Shown one piece after another: positions 29,753 to 37,317 of a DNA stretch of 37,810 bases; position 1 is the first letter of the stretch, and every line of letters begins with the position of its first letter. The notes beneath the pieces were generated by a model. It did no database searches. It saw only the letters and a program-made list of their open reading frames with translations, and was not told where the DNA came from. Source of the DNA: Clostridia bacterium. Lineage in GTDB: Bacteria > Bacillota > Clostridia > Oscillospirales > Acutalibacteraceae. The DNA is taken from assembly GCA_017432485.1 (NCBI GenBank), contig JAFRJB010000123.1, forward strand, positions 1 through 37,810. The letters run 5' to 3'. The translations under genes were made by a program, and so were the position numbers.

Positions 29753-30694
29753 TTGGCAAAGAAAAAATTACACATCAAAAAAACGGAACACTTCGGCATT
29801 CAGCGCAAGATTGTGGCGAATATGACCACCGAGAGTTGGCGCAATATTCCCCATGTCACCTATGCGTATGAGCCGGATGTCACGGCGTTTATGGAGCAGT
29901 ACCGCGAACTCAATAAGGGCGCAAGCCCCGAAAAGAAAATTACGGTCAACACCTTAATGCTCAAGGTCATAGTGGAAGGGCTTAAAGCGTGCCCCGCCAT
30001 GAATGCGCACATCGATTTTGATCGCAAGTATGTCAAGGGTGTGATTCACACCCTTTCCGAGATTAATATCTCGATGCCGATGGTATTGCCCACCGGCGAG
30101 ATGATGACCATTAATCTGCGCAATTTTGAGAATAAAAGCTTAGACCAGATGACCGCTTACATCAAAGATGTGCGGCGCCGCGTGGCGAATACCGATTTAA
30201 ATGAAGTGATGTATGAGGTTTCATTTGATGATACCATGACCGCTTTGAAAAACGGCAAAATCAAGCAAACGTTTCGCCGCCTCATCGGTTCCAAAACCGG
30301 CAAACATAAGGTGAGAACCCTCAAAGGGCAAGCGAAAAAGGATTACGAGGCAATCGCCAAATCCGACCGCCTGACCAAGCGCGATATTGAGCAGGGCTCC
30401 ATCACCGTTTCCAATGTCGGCTCTGTCTACCGCGGGCGCAGCGGCACGGCAACGCTTATTGAGATTATCCCGCCGCAGGTGGCGGCAATCGCCTTTGGCG
30501 CGATTCAGGATAAGCCGATTGTGGTCACCAACGAAAAAGGCGAAAAAGAAATTGCCATTCGGCAAATTGTGCCTTTCACGATTGAGTTTGACCACCGCGC
30601 GTTGGATTTCGGCGACATCGTTCCCTTTATTAAAAAGCTCGATGAAATCTTTGAAAACCCGGCAGTGATGCTCGATTGGAAAAGTAAGAAATAG
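29753..30694 (+). CDS. 2-oxoacid dehydrogenase E2-type acyltransferase without lipoyl domain
   Basis: A 313-residue protein consisting only of the catalytic acyltransferase domain of dihydrolipoamide acyltransferases (chloramphenicol acetyltransferase-like fold). The start IQRKIVANMTTESWRNIPHV and the catalytic EFDHRALDFGDIV with His and Asp match; SITVSNVG and PPQVAAIAFG are also typical. Lipoyl and E1/E3-binding domains are missing and no E1 or E3 gene is near. TTG 29753 is the start, with GAGGAAAA about 7 nt before it. Acceptor and role unknown; free-standing E2 cores of this kind occur in Clostridia. Confidence 0.85.
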   Translation: MAKKKLHIKKTEHFGIQRKIVANMTTESWRNIPHVTYAYEPDVTAFMEQYRELNKGASPEKKITVNTLMLKVIVEGLKACPAMNAHIDFDRKYVKGVIHTLSEINISMPMVLPTGEMMTINLRNFENKSLDQMTAYIKDVRRRVANTDLNEVMYEVSFDDTMTALKNGKIKQTFRRLIGSKTGKHKVRTLKGQAKKDYEAIAKSDRLTKRDIEQGSITVSNVGSVYRGRSGTATLIEIIPPQVAAIAFGAIQDKPIVVTNEKGEKEIAIRQIVPFTIEFDHRALDFGDIVPFIKKLDEIFENPAVMLDWKSKK

Positions 30695-30704
30695 TAATTT
30701 AGCA

Positions 30705-30744
30705 AAAAACACGGAATTGAGAATGTTCTCAATTCCGTGTTTTT
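30705..30744. terminator. Bidirectional terminator
   Basis: AAAACACGGAATTGAGAA and its reverse complement separated by TG, between the E2-like gene and the convergent ATPase gene. Confidence 0.9.
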
Positions 30745-30800
30745 AATGAATGAAACAGATGCGCACATATATTGTAGTACTTTGCCGTTTGCTTTACATT

Positions 30801-32129
30801 TTAAATGAACTGTGCCAAATAGACAGGAAGGCAGATAATATCCGAGTCTTTTGAAAAGTCCTTTGTGTGAATCAAGTATTTAAAAAGTATTCGGGATGAA
30901 TATTTTTGAGAAAATACATCCAACGATTTATGTGTTTTATATTTAGATGATTTTACCTCGATAGGACAGATTTTGTTCTTTCTGGTTAATAAAAAATCAG
31001 TTTCATAATTATGGCGTGATGAGGTATTGAAAATAGTGTGGTAGAATAGTTCATTTCCGTTTGCTGTCAGGGTTTGTGCAACAATATTTTCATACAAGTA
31101 TCCCAAATTTGCTGAGAGAGCATCGTTGAGCAGTCTCTCATAAATGGTGTTTTCAGTAAAATCGCTGTCCTTAAACATCAGTGTAGTAAACAAGCCGGTA
31201 TCACAAACAAACATTTTAAATTTGGACAAATCAATACTGTTTGCAAGCCCAACATTCGGGTCATTGGAATGATAGGAGACTAAAACGGTTTTTGAGTCTT
31301 TCATCATAGCGATGATTTCAAGAAGATTATCCGCTCTTTGGTCAGGAAGAACGCTTGAAACTTGATAGCGGGCAGCGTTTTTATTTAACTGTGCAGGGAT
31401 GGCATCAAACAGTAAAGAAGCTTTTCCTGTCGGGTCAATTTTCATAAAATCTTCTTTATAAAGCTGCAGAATATCTCTTTTGACAGCATCAACTTTTTTG
31501 AAGTTGTTTGTTTGGATGTATTCACTTACAGCTTGCGGCATTCCGCCCACAAGCATATATAAGCGAAAATCGCGCATCAGTTTTCTGCTGGTTTCGTCTC
31601 CAATCGGTTTTTTGGATTCATACATTTTTCTTAATAGCGGGATTGTGGCAGTATCATTTAATGCCCATCGGAATTCCTCATAGTCCATTGGAAACATAGA
31701 GAGTTTTCTTTCCTCGCTTGGGATTAAAATATCTTTGACATTTTTTTTGATGGATATCAAGGAGCCGGTTTCAAGATAATCGTATCTGCCGTCCTTTACC
31801 AATGATTTAATAGCCTGCCTTGCTTTTGGACAAAGCTGAACTTCATCAAAAATTATTAAAGAATTCCTAGTGTGCAGATCTGTATGAAATTGTAGTTGTA
31901 ACTGCAAAAAGATATAGTCTAAATCGGACAAATCATCAAAAAGAGAAGTGGTAGCACTTGATGCCATGGAGAAATCAATCAGAATATATGATGCGTATTC
32001 ATTTTGGCCGAAAGCTTCTGCAACAGTGGATTTGCCGATGCGGCGTGCACCCTCAATCAAAAGTGCAGTGCTGCCGGCAGATTCCTTTTTCCACTCCACC
32101 AATTTATCGTATATTTTTCGTTTAAACAT
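30801..32129 (-). CDS. AAA ATPase with DUF4143 domain
   Basis: A 442-residue ATPase of the ATP-binding/DUF4143 family. Walker A is LIEGARRIGKSTVAEAF at about 27-43, Walker B is NSLIIFDEVQLCPKARQ, and the C-terminal DUF4143 part (about 200-440) contains NYETDFLLTRKNKICPIEVKSS, a PD-(D/E)xK-like nuclease pattern (D..E-V-K) that is often seen in this family. Function is unknown; these genes are common in accessory regions and are sometimes linked to defence or mobile DNA. GAGGA is 9 nt before ATG 32129; ATG 32138 is too close. The gene is AT-rich relative to the core region. Confidence 0.85.
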   Translation of the reverse strand: MFKRKIYDKLVEWKKESAGSTALLIEGARRIGKSTVAEAFGQNEYASYILIDFSMASSATTSLFDDLSDLDYIFLQLQLQFHTDLHTRNSLIIFDEVQLCPKARQAIKSLVKDGRYDYLETGSLISIKKNVKDILIPSEERKLSMFPMDYEEFRWALNDTATIPLLRKMYESKKPIGDETSRKLMRDFRLYMLVGGMPQAVSEYIQTNNFKKVDAVKRDILQLYKEDFMKIDPTGKASLLFDAIPAQLNKNAARYQVSSVLPDQRADNLLEIIAMMKDSKTVLVSYHSNDPNVGLANSIDLSKFKMFVCDTGLFTTLMFKDSDFTENTIYERLLNDALSANLGYLYENIVAQTLTANGNELFYHTIFNTSSRHNYETDFLLTRKNKICPIEVKSSKYKTHKSLDVFSQKYSSRILFKYLIHTKDFSKDSDIICLPVYLAQFI

Positions 32130-32161
32130 GCTGTGCATTCCTCATATTATTTTATTATTTG

Positions 32162-32237
32162 CAAAATCGCAAATTTTAAATCCACAATATTTACAAAATC
32201 GCAAACATAATTTTAGAAAAAATCTCAAAATCGCAAA
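32162..32237 (-). promoter_or_regulatory. Three 32-bp-spaced direct repeats in the ATPase leader
   Basis: CAAAATCGCAAA occurs at 32162, 32194 and 32226, exactly 32 bp apart (three helical turns). They lie between the promoter and the start codon of the ATPase gene, a likely operator array. Confidence 0.8.
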
Positions 32238-32247
32238 ATTTAAGTAT

Positions 32248-32275
32248 ATTATAGCACAAATTCTTATTTTGTAAA
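32248..32275 (-). promoter_or_regulatory. Promoter for the DUF4143 ATPase
   Basis: Minus-strand TTTACA (32270-32275), 16-bp spacer, TATAAT (32248-32253). The AT-rich stretch 32281-32530 beyond it shows only short palindromes such as ATCATTTTTAAATGAT and no gene. Confidence 0.65.
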
Positions 32276-32533
32276 GAGGCAGATTACCTCTGTTTTATTC
32301 ATTTATAAGAACACGGCACTGCTTATAACCCGGCAATTTACGGTTTTTTTCTCAGTCATAAATATTGAATATCATGTATCTCTTTAATTTTAAAACTTAT
32401 TTAAACTATCATTTTTAAATGATTTTTGTCAACGAAAAGTGATAAAAACAGTATCTAATTTTTAAAAAATTGCATCTTAACACACTAAAATACTAAAAAG
32501 AGTATTTTAAAGAAAAGAGCGTGATAAGAAATC

Positions 32534-32562
32534 TTGCAAGTTTTTGTGCACTGTGATAGAAT
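32534..32562 (+). promoter_or_regulatory. Possible distal tracrRNA promoter
   Basis: TTGCAA (32534-32539), 17-bp spacer, TAGAAT (32557-32562). It would give a tracrRNA with about 50 extra 5' nucleotides. Confidence 0.4.
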
Positions 32563-32585
32563 TATTAAGAAACAACAAAAAAGTA

Positions 32586-32614
32586 TTTACAAAAGCGGTC
32601 AATTCGGTTATAAT
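32586..32614 (+). promoter_or_regulatory. Promoter for tracrRNA (and cas genes)
   Basis: TTTACA (32586-32591), 17-bp spacer, TATAAT (32609-32614). Confidence 0.8.
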
Positions 32615-32620
32615 AACATT

Positions 32621-32728
32621 GTCCTATTTATATCATACCAAGGACAATTAGGTTACTATAACAAGGTTACTAGTTATTAGTATACCGCAAAGCTCTAATG
32701 ACCTGCTTTTGCAGGTCATTATCTTTTT
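32621..32728 (+). ncRNA. tracrRNA of the type II-C system
   Basis: The RNA that pairs with the crRNA repeat and is bound by Cas9. The anti-repeat (about 32627-32662) shares TTATATCATACCAA, AATTAGG and an ACTATAAC end with the plus-strand repeat, so it is complementary to minus-strand crRNA, with a bulge at GGAC. A second stem follows (GGT-TACTA / TAGTA-ACC, 32665-32686), then the terminator hairpin TAATGACCTGC-TTTT-GCAGGTCATTA with TCTTTTT. The 5' end is set from the -10 box and is approximate. Total about 108 nt. Confidence 0.88.
32696..32728 (+). terminator. tracrRNA terminator directly before cas9
   Basis: 11-bp stem TAATGACCTGC / GCAGGTCATTA and T-run. It ends 5 nt before the cas9 ribosome binding site GGGAGG (32733-32738). 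Confidence 0.9.
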
Positions 32729-32746
32729 GTGTGGGAGGTATTTTTG

Positions 32747-35700
32747 ATGAAATATGCAATAGGTTTGGATTGCGGTGTTGCATCTGTCGGGTTTGCGGTA
32801 ATGGAACTTGATATGAACGATGAACCTGCCAGAATTATTAAATTGGGCTCGAGAGTCTTTGACAAAGCGGAGAATCCGCAAACCGGTGCTTCGCTGGCGC
32901 TGCCGCGCAGAGAGGCAAGAGGAATGAGGCGGCGCATCAGGCGCCACACGCATCGCCTGCAGAGAATACGGGCGCTTTTGGTGAGAGAAAATATCTTAAG
33001 CGCAGAAGAGTTAGAAAATCTGTTTTCAGGACAATTAGAAGATATTTATTACCTCAGAACCAAAGCACTTGATGAAAGTTTGACCAACCGTGAATTTGCA
33101 AGGGTTTTAATTCACCTTGCTCAGAGAAGAGGCTTTAAGTCAAACCGCAAATCGGATGCGAACGATAAAGAGGCAGGGAAGCTTTTAAGCGCCGTAAGCG
33201 AAAATCAAATCTTAATGCAGCAAAAAGAGTATCGAAGTGTTGGTGAGATGTTCTATAAAGATGCGCACTATTCTCAAACCAAGCGCAATAAAGCAGATGA
33301 ATACAAAGCAACTGTTTCTCGCGCTATGATTGAAGATGAAATACACTTGATTTTTGAGGCACAGCGCGAATGCGGCAATGCATTTGCTGCCGAGAAGATT
33401 GAGAAAGAGTATCTTTCCATTGTGCTTTCGCAGCGCTCTTTTTCGGAGGGACCCGGCGAAAACAGCCCCTATGCCGGTAACCAAATAGAGAAGATGATAG
33501 GCAACTGCACATTGCTTGAAGGAGAAAAGAGAGCAGCAAAGTCTTCCTATTCTTTTCAGCTTTTCAGCCTCTGGCAGAAAATCAATAATATCAAACTTAT
33601 CGCTGAAAACGCAGAAAGTATTTCTTTAACCGATGCACAAAGAAATGCTATTTTTGCGCTGTGCCACAAGTCGCCGAGTGTCACTTTTGAGAAAATCAGA
33701 AAAGAGTTAGAGATACCGAGCACCTATAGATTTAATGCACTTTCTTACGGTGAGAATGATGCTGCGGCTGTTGAAAAGAAAGCCAAGTTTGATTATTTAA
33801 AGGCGTATCACCAAATCAGAAAAGCATTGGACAAAATGAAAAAAGGCTTTATTTCAACCTTAAGCAGAAGCGAATTAAACAGCATCGGCTACGCGTTTAA
33901 TGTGTTTAAAAATGATGATGAAATCCGGGATTATTTGCAAGGTGCCGGCATTAGGCAGGAAGTGATTGACACATTAGTAGAGCACATTTCCGCTTTTTCC
34001 GGGTTTGGGCATGTATCGATTAAAGCCTGCGATATGTTAATACCGTTTTTGGAACAGGGACTCACATATGACAAAGCCTGTGAGAGCGCGGGAATTGATT
34101 TTAAAGCGCGCTCCGGTTTGGAAAAAAGCTTACTGTTACCGCCTCGCTCTTATGAATTGGAAGATATTACAAACCCCGTTGTCAGGCGCGCAGTATCGCA
34201 AACGATTAAAGTGATTAATGCGATTATTAAAGAGCAAGGGGGAAGCCCTGCATATATAAATATTGAATTGGCAAGAGACCTCTCAAAAACCTTTGAAGAG
34301 AGAAATACTATCAATAAAAAGAACGAGGAAAACCGCTCTGCGAATGAAAAAATTGTTGCGCGATTAAAAGAAGAGTTCAACATTTTTAACCCGACAGGGA
34401 TGGATATCGTAAAATACAAACTCTATCTTGAACAAGATGGGATTGATCCGTATACACAAACTGCGATTGAGATAGACAGATTGTTTGAATTCGGTTATGT
34501 CGATGTAGACCATATTGTACCGTATAGCCTGAGTTTTGATGATAGCTATAACAATAAAGTGCTGACATTTTCCACTCAAAACAGGCAAAAGGGAAACCAC
34601 CTGCCTTTGCAGTATTTAAGCGAGAAGGCTCAAGACAATTTTAAAGTTTGGGTAAATAATAATGTTAGAAATTATGCCAAAAAGAAAAATCTGCTAAAAG
34701 AAAAAATCGATGAAAGCAGCGACTTTAAGACCAGGCATTTAAACGACACAAGGTACTTAAGCCGGTTTATGTATAACTATATCAATGACCATTTGGCTTT
34801 TGATACCTACAAAAATAAGAAAAAGCATGTTGTAGCAGTCAATGGCGCTGTGACTGCATACATGAGAAAGCGCTGGGGCATTAGTAAAATCAGAGAAGAT
34901 GGCGATTTGCACCATGCTGTAGATGCCGCCGTGATTGCTTGCGTGACCGATGCACTGATACAAAAAGTTACTGCCTATTCTCGGTACAGAGAAGTGCAGT
35001 ATTCCGAAATGCATGTGGTAGATGAAAATGGAGAAGTGATAGATTCTTTCCCCTACCCGTACCCGAGTTTTAGAAAAGAACTTGAAATAAGAACGATGAA
35101 TGACCCGCAGGCAATGCTTTTAAAAGAAGGCTTGCCCAATTACACGACGGAAGAGATTCTGCGCGTAAAACCGGCATTTGTTTCAAGAATGCCCAATCAC
35201 AAAGTGACAGGACCTGCGCATAAAGAAACCATCCGCTCCGGCAAAGAAGAAGGGTATACCATTTCTAAAGTGCCTCTTTCAAAACTGAAGTTAGATAAGA
35301 GCGGGCAGGAGATAGACGGGTATTACAAAAAAGAGAGTGATTTGCTTTTGTATAACGCACTGTTAACAAGATTAAAGGCATTTGGCGGTGATGCGAAAGC
35401 AGCATTTCCGGAAGGCTATGAATTTCATAAACCTAAGGCAGACGGCAGCGAAGGACCGATTGTCAAAAAAGTTAAAATCATGGAGAAATCCTCTTCCAAT
35501 GTTTTGGTAAGAGGAGATACAGGCGTTGCTGCCAACGGTTCTATGGTTAGAATCGATGTGTTCTTTGTGGAAGGTGAGGGCTACTATTTTGTGCCGATTT
35601 ATGTTGCCGACACAGTCAAGAAAACACTGCCGAATAAAGCGTGCGTTGCAAATAAAGCAAGTGAATATTGGAAAGAAATGAGTGATAAAGATTTTGTCTT

Positions 35701-35995
35701 TTCACTATATCCGAATGATTTAATAAAGGTCACTGCGAAAAAAGAGATAAAAATGGCAGTCAATCTTAAGGGAAGTTCATTGCCTAAAGATCACTTCACA
35801 AATAGTGATTATTTTTATTATGTAAAAGCCGGTATTTCCACGGCATCTATTACGGTTGAAAACCACGATGGCGCATACATTGTTGCAAGTTTGGGGTTAA
35901 AGTCATTGCTGCATATTGAGAAATATACGGTTGATGCTATCGGCAACATTCATAAGGTGAATAAAGAGAAGCGCATGGGCTTCGGAAAAGTGTAG
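32747..35995 (+). CDS. cas9: Type II-C CRISPR nuclease Cas9
   Basis: A 1082-residue RNA-guided DNA nuclease, the small II-C size. RuvC-I is MKYAIGLDCGVASVGFAVM with D8; the Arg-rich bridge helix is ALPRREARGMRRRIRRH (about 53-70); RuvC-II is AYINIELARDLSK with E507; the HNH nuclease is VDHIVPYSLSFDD with H589 and the later QKGNH; RuvC-III is LHHAVDAAVIAC with H723 and D726. All catalytic residues are present, so both strands should be cut. The C-terminal third (about 760-1082) should recognise PAM and RNA. ATG 32747 has GGGAGG 8 nt before it. cas1 follows after 3 bp. The PAM cannot be read from this window. Confidence 0.97.
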   Translation: MKYAIGLDCGVASVGFAVMELDMNDEPARIIKLGSRVFDKAENPQTGASLALPRREARGMRRRIRRHTHRLQRIRALLVRENILSAEELENLFSGQLEDIYYLRTKALDESLTNREFARVLIHLAQRRGFKSNRKSDANDKEAGKLLSAVSENQILMQQKEYRSVGEMFYKDAHYSQTKRNKADEYKATVSRAMIEDEIHLIFEAQRECGNAFAAEKIEKEYLSIVLSQRSFSEGPGENSPYAGNQIEKMIGNCTLLEGEKRAAKSSYSFQLFSLWQKINNIKLIAENAESISLTDAQRNAIFALCHKSPSVTFEKIRKELEIPSTYRFNALSYGENDAAAVEKKAKFDYLKAYHQIRKALDKMKKGFISTLSRSELNSIGYAFNVFKNDDEIRDYLQGAGIRQEVIDTLVEHISAFSGFGHVSIKACDMLIPFLEQGLTYDKACESAGIDFKARSGLEKSLLLPPRSYELEDITNPVVRRAVSQTIKVINAIIKEQGGSPAYINIELARDLSKTFEERNTINKKNEENRSANEKIVARLKEEFNIFNPTGMDIVKYKLYLEQDGIDPYTQTAIEIDRLFEFGYVDVDHIVPYSLSFDDSYNNKVLTFSTQNRQKGNHLPLQYLSEKAQDNFKVWVNNNVRNYAKKKNLLKEKIDESSDFKTRHLNDTRYLSRFMYNYINDHLAFDTYKNKKKHVVAVNGAVTAYMRKRWGISKIREDGDLHHAVDAAVIACVTDALIQKVTAYSRYREVQYSEMHVVDENGEVIDSFPYPYPSFRKELEIRTMNDPQAMLLKEGLPNYTTEEILRVKPAFVSRMPNHKVTGPAHKETIRSGKEEGYTISKVPLSKLKLDKSGQEIDGYYKKESDLLLYNALLTRLKAFGGDAKAAFPEGYEFHKPKADGSEGPIVKKVKIMEKSSSNVLVRGDTGVAANGSMVRIDVFFVEGEGYYFVPIYVADTVKKTLPNKACVANKASEYWKEMSDKDFVFSLYPNDLIKVTAKKEIKMAVNLKGSSLPKDHFTNSDYFYYVKAGISTASITVENHDGAYIVASLGLKSLLHIEKYTVDAIGNIHKVNKEKRMGFGKV

Positions 35996-35998
35996 ATT

Positions 35999-36901
35999 AT
36001 GCCGTATCGTAATATTTTTATTGCCAACCATGCGCAGATGAGAGTGAAGTTTCAGCAATTAATTGTCAATAATGGAGAAGCGGAGTATTCTTTCCCGCTT
36101 GAAGACATTAAGAGCATTATGGTGGATAATCAGAATACGAGCCTGACGGTGAGATTACTCACAGCGCTTGCCCAGGAGGGTATTTGTGTAATGATGTGCA
36201 ATGAAAAGCATATGCCTTCGTTACAACTGCTGCCGATTGCACCGTATTGCCGGCAAAGTAAAAGGGTTTTGCTGCAGTTGTCGCAATCGAAACCGAAGCT
36301 GAAAAGAATTTGGCAGCAAATTGTGCAAGCAAAAATCAACAACCAGGCAAAGTGTTTGGAACTGAATGGAAACGAGCAGGCGCAAAAGTTAAAAGCCATT
36401 GCTGCATCCGTGCAGTCCGGCGATAGCAGCAACAGAGAAGGGTATGCGGCAAGGTTGTATTTTAAAGCACTTTTCGGGGAGGATTTTACGCGCTCTGCCG
36501 AAAACGAAACCAATGCCGCTCTTAATTACGGTTACGCTATCTTGCGCTCTTATATTGCCAAAACCATTGTTTGCGAAGGGTTGGAGCCCTCTATCGGCAT
36601 TCATCACAAAAACCAGCTTAACCAATTCAATTTGGCAGATGATATAATAGAACCGTTTCGCCCGGTTGTAGATTGTTTTGTGTTCGGTCAACTCAAAGAG
36701 TGGGGCGAACAGTCATACTGCTTTCAAAAAGCCGAACTGCAGTTGTTATTAAATGCCAAAACCGTTGTCGGCGGCAAAACTTGTTCGGTTTCCCGCGCAA
36801 TGGAACTGATGGTGCAGAGTGTGGTTGCCTCTTTTGAAAGTGAGCAGATTCAACTGAACCTTCCCGACTTGCTGCCAACCGATTTTTTTGCGTATGACTA
36901 A
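35999..36901 (+). CDS. cas1: CRISPR integrase Cas1
   Basis: A 300-residue Cas1, the integrase that, with Cas2, inserts new spacers. Metal-binding residues are visible: E147 in SSNREGYAARLYF, His202 in SIGIHHKNQ and E218 in ADDIIEPFRPVVD. The N-terminal beta domain (MPYRNIFIANHAQMRVK..) is typical of the type II branch. It starts 3 bp after cas9 and overlaps cas2 by 8 bp. Complete, so adaptation should be possible. Confidence 0.96.
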   Translation: MPYRNIFIANHAQMRVKFQQLIVNNGEAEYSFPLEDIKSIMVDNQNTSLTVRLLTALAQEGICVMMCNEKHMPSLQLLPIAPYCRQSKRVLLQLSQSKPKLKRIWQQIVQAKINNQAKCLELNGNEQAQKLKAIAASVQSGDSSNREGYAARLYFKALFGEDFTRSAENETNAALNYGYAILRSYIAKTIVCEGLEPSIGIHHKNQLNQFNLADDIIEPFRPVVDCFVFGQLKEWGEQSYCFQKAELQLLLNAKTVVGGKTCSVSRAMELMVQSVVASFESEQIQLNLPDLLPTDFFAYD

Positions 36902-37214
36902 ATTTATGAGAATGCTTGTTTTCTTTGATTTGCCGGTGAAAGACAAAGCCGAGCAAAAAGCAGCTGCAAAATTCAGAAATTTTCTTCTGAAGGATGGTTA
37001 CCAAATGCTGCAATACTCTGTCTATTGCAGAGTCTGTAACGGTTATGATGCGGTAAAAAAACACGAAAACCGGCTTAATAAGAATATTCCGGACAATGGC
37101 TCTATCAGATTATTAACCATTACCGAAAAACAGTATGAAAGCATGCGCATTTTACTTGGCAATTATGTGCAAGCCGATACCCCGGTTTCCTATGAACAGT
37201 TAACACTTCTATAG
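36894..37214 (+). CDS. cas2: CRISPR adaptation protein Cas2
   Basis: A 106-residue Cas2, the dimeric partner of Cas1. MRMLVFFDLPVKDKAEQKAA is the first strand with the conserved Asp, followed by FRNFLLKDGYQMLQYSVYCRVC. ATG 36894 overlaps the end of cas1 as ATGACTAA; ATG 36906 is a possible alternative. No csn2 or cas4 follows, which defines subtype II-C. Confidence 0.94.
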   Translation: MTKFMRMLVFFDLPVKDKAEQKAAAKFRNFLLKDGYQMLQYSVYCRVCNGYDAVKKHENRLNKNIPDNGSIRLLTITEKQYESMRILLGNYVQADTPVSYEQLTLL

Positions 37215-37221
37215 AAAAATC

Positions 37222-37262
37222 AAAAAAGCAGAGAAAAGTTAAAAGCTTTTCTCTGCTTTTTT
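37222..37262. terminator. Bidirectional terminator between cas2 and the array
   Basis: AAAAGCAGAGAAAAG / CTTTTCTCTGCTTTT hairpin with A- and T-runs on both sides. It can stop the cas operon on the plus strand and the array transcript on the minus strand. Confidence 0.88.
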
Positions 37263-37285
37263 ATTTACCCTTTTTCTTGATTTGC

Positions 37286-37317
37286 TTGTAGTCACTTGAT
37301 TTTTTGGTTCCCTAATT
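37286..37317 (+). repeat. Split, inverted partial CRISPR repeat
   Basis: TTGTAGT (37286-37292) and GTTCCCTAATT (37307-37317) are the first half of the repeat in crRNA sense, split by about 15 nt. It abuts repeat 1 in the opposite orientation, so GTTCCCTAATT can pair with AATTAGGGAAC of repeat 1. Confidence 0.6.

Noticed and set aside
37215..37310. Missed csn2 or cas4 downstream of cas2
   Set aside because: Only a terminator and the start of the array lie here, and no cas4-like frame is in the locus; II-C is the best fit.
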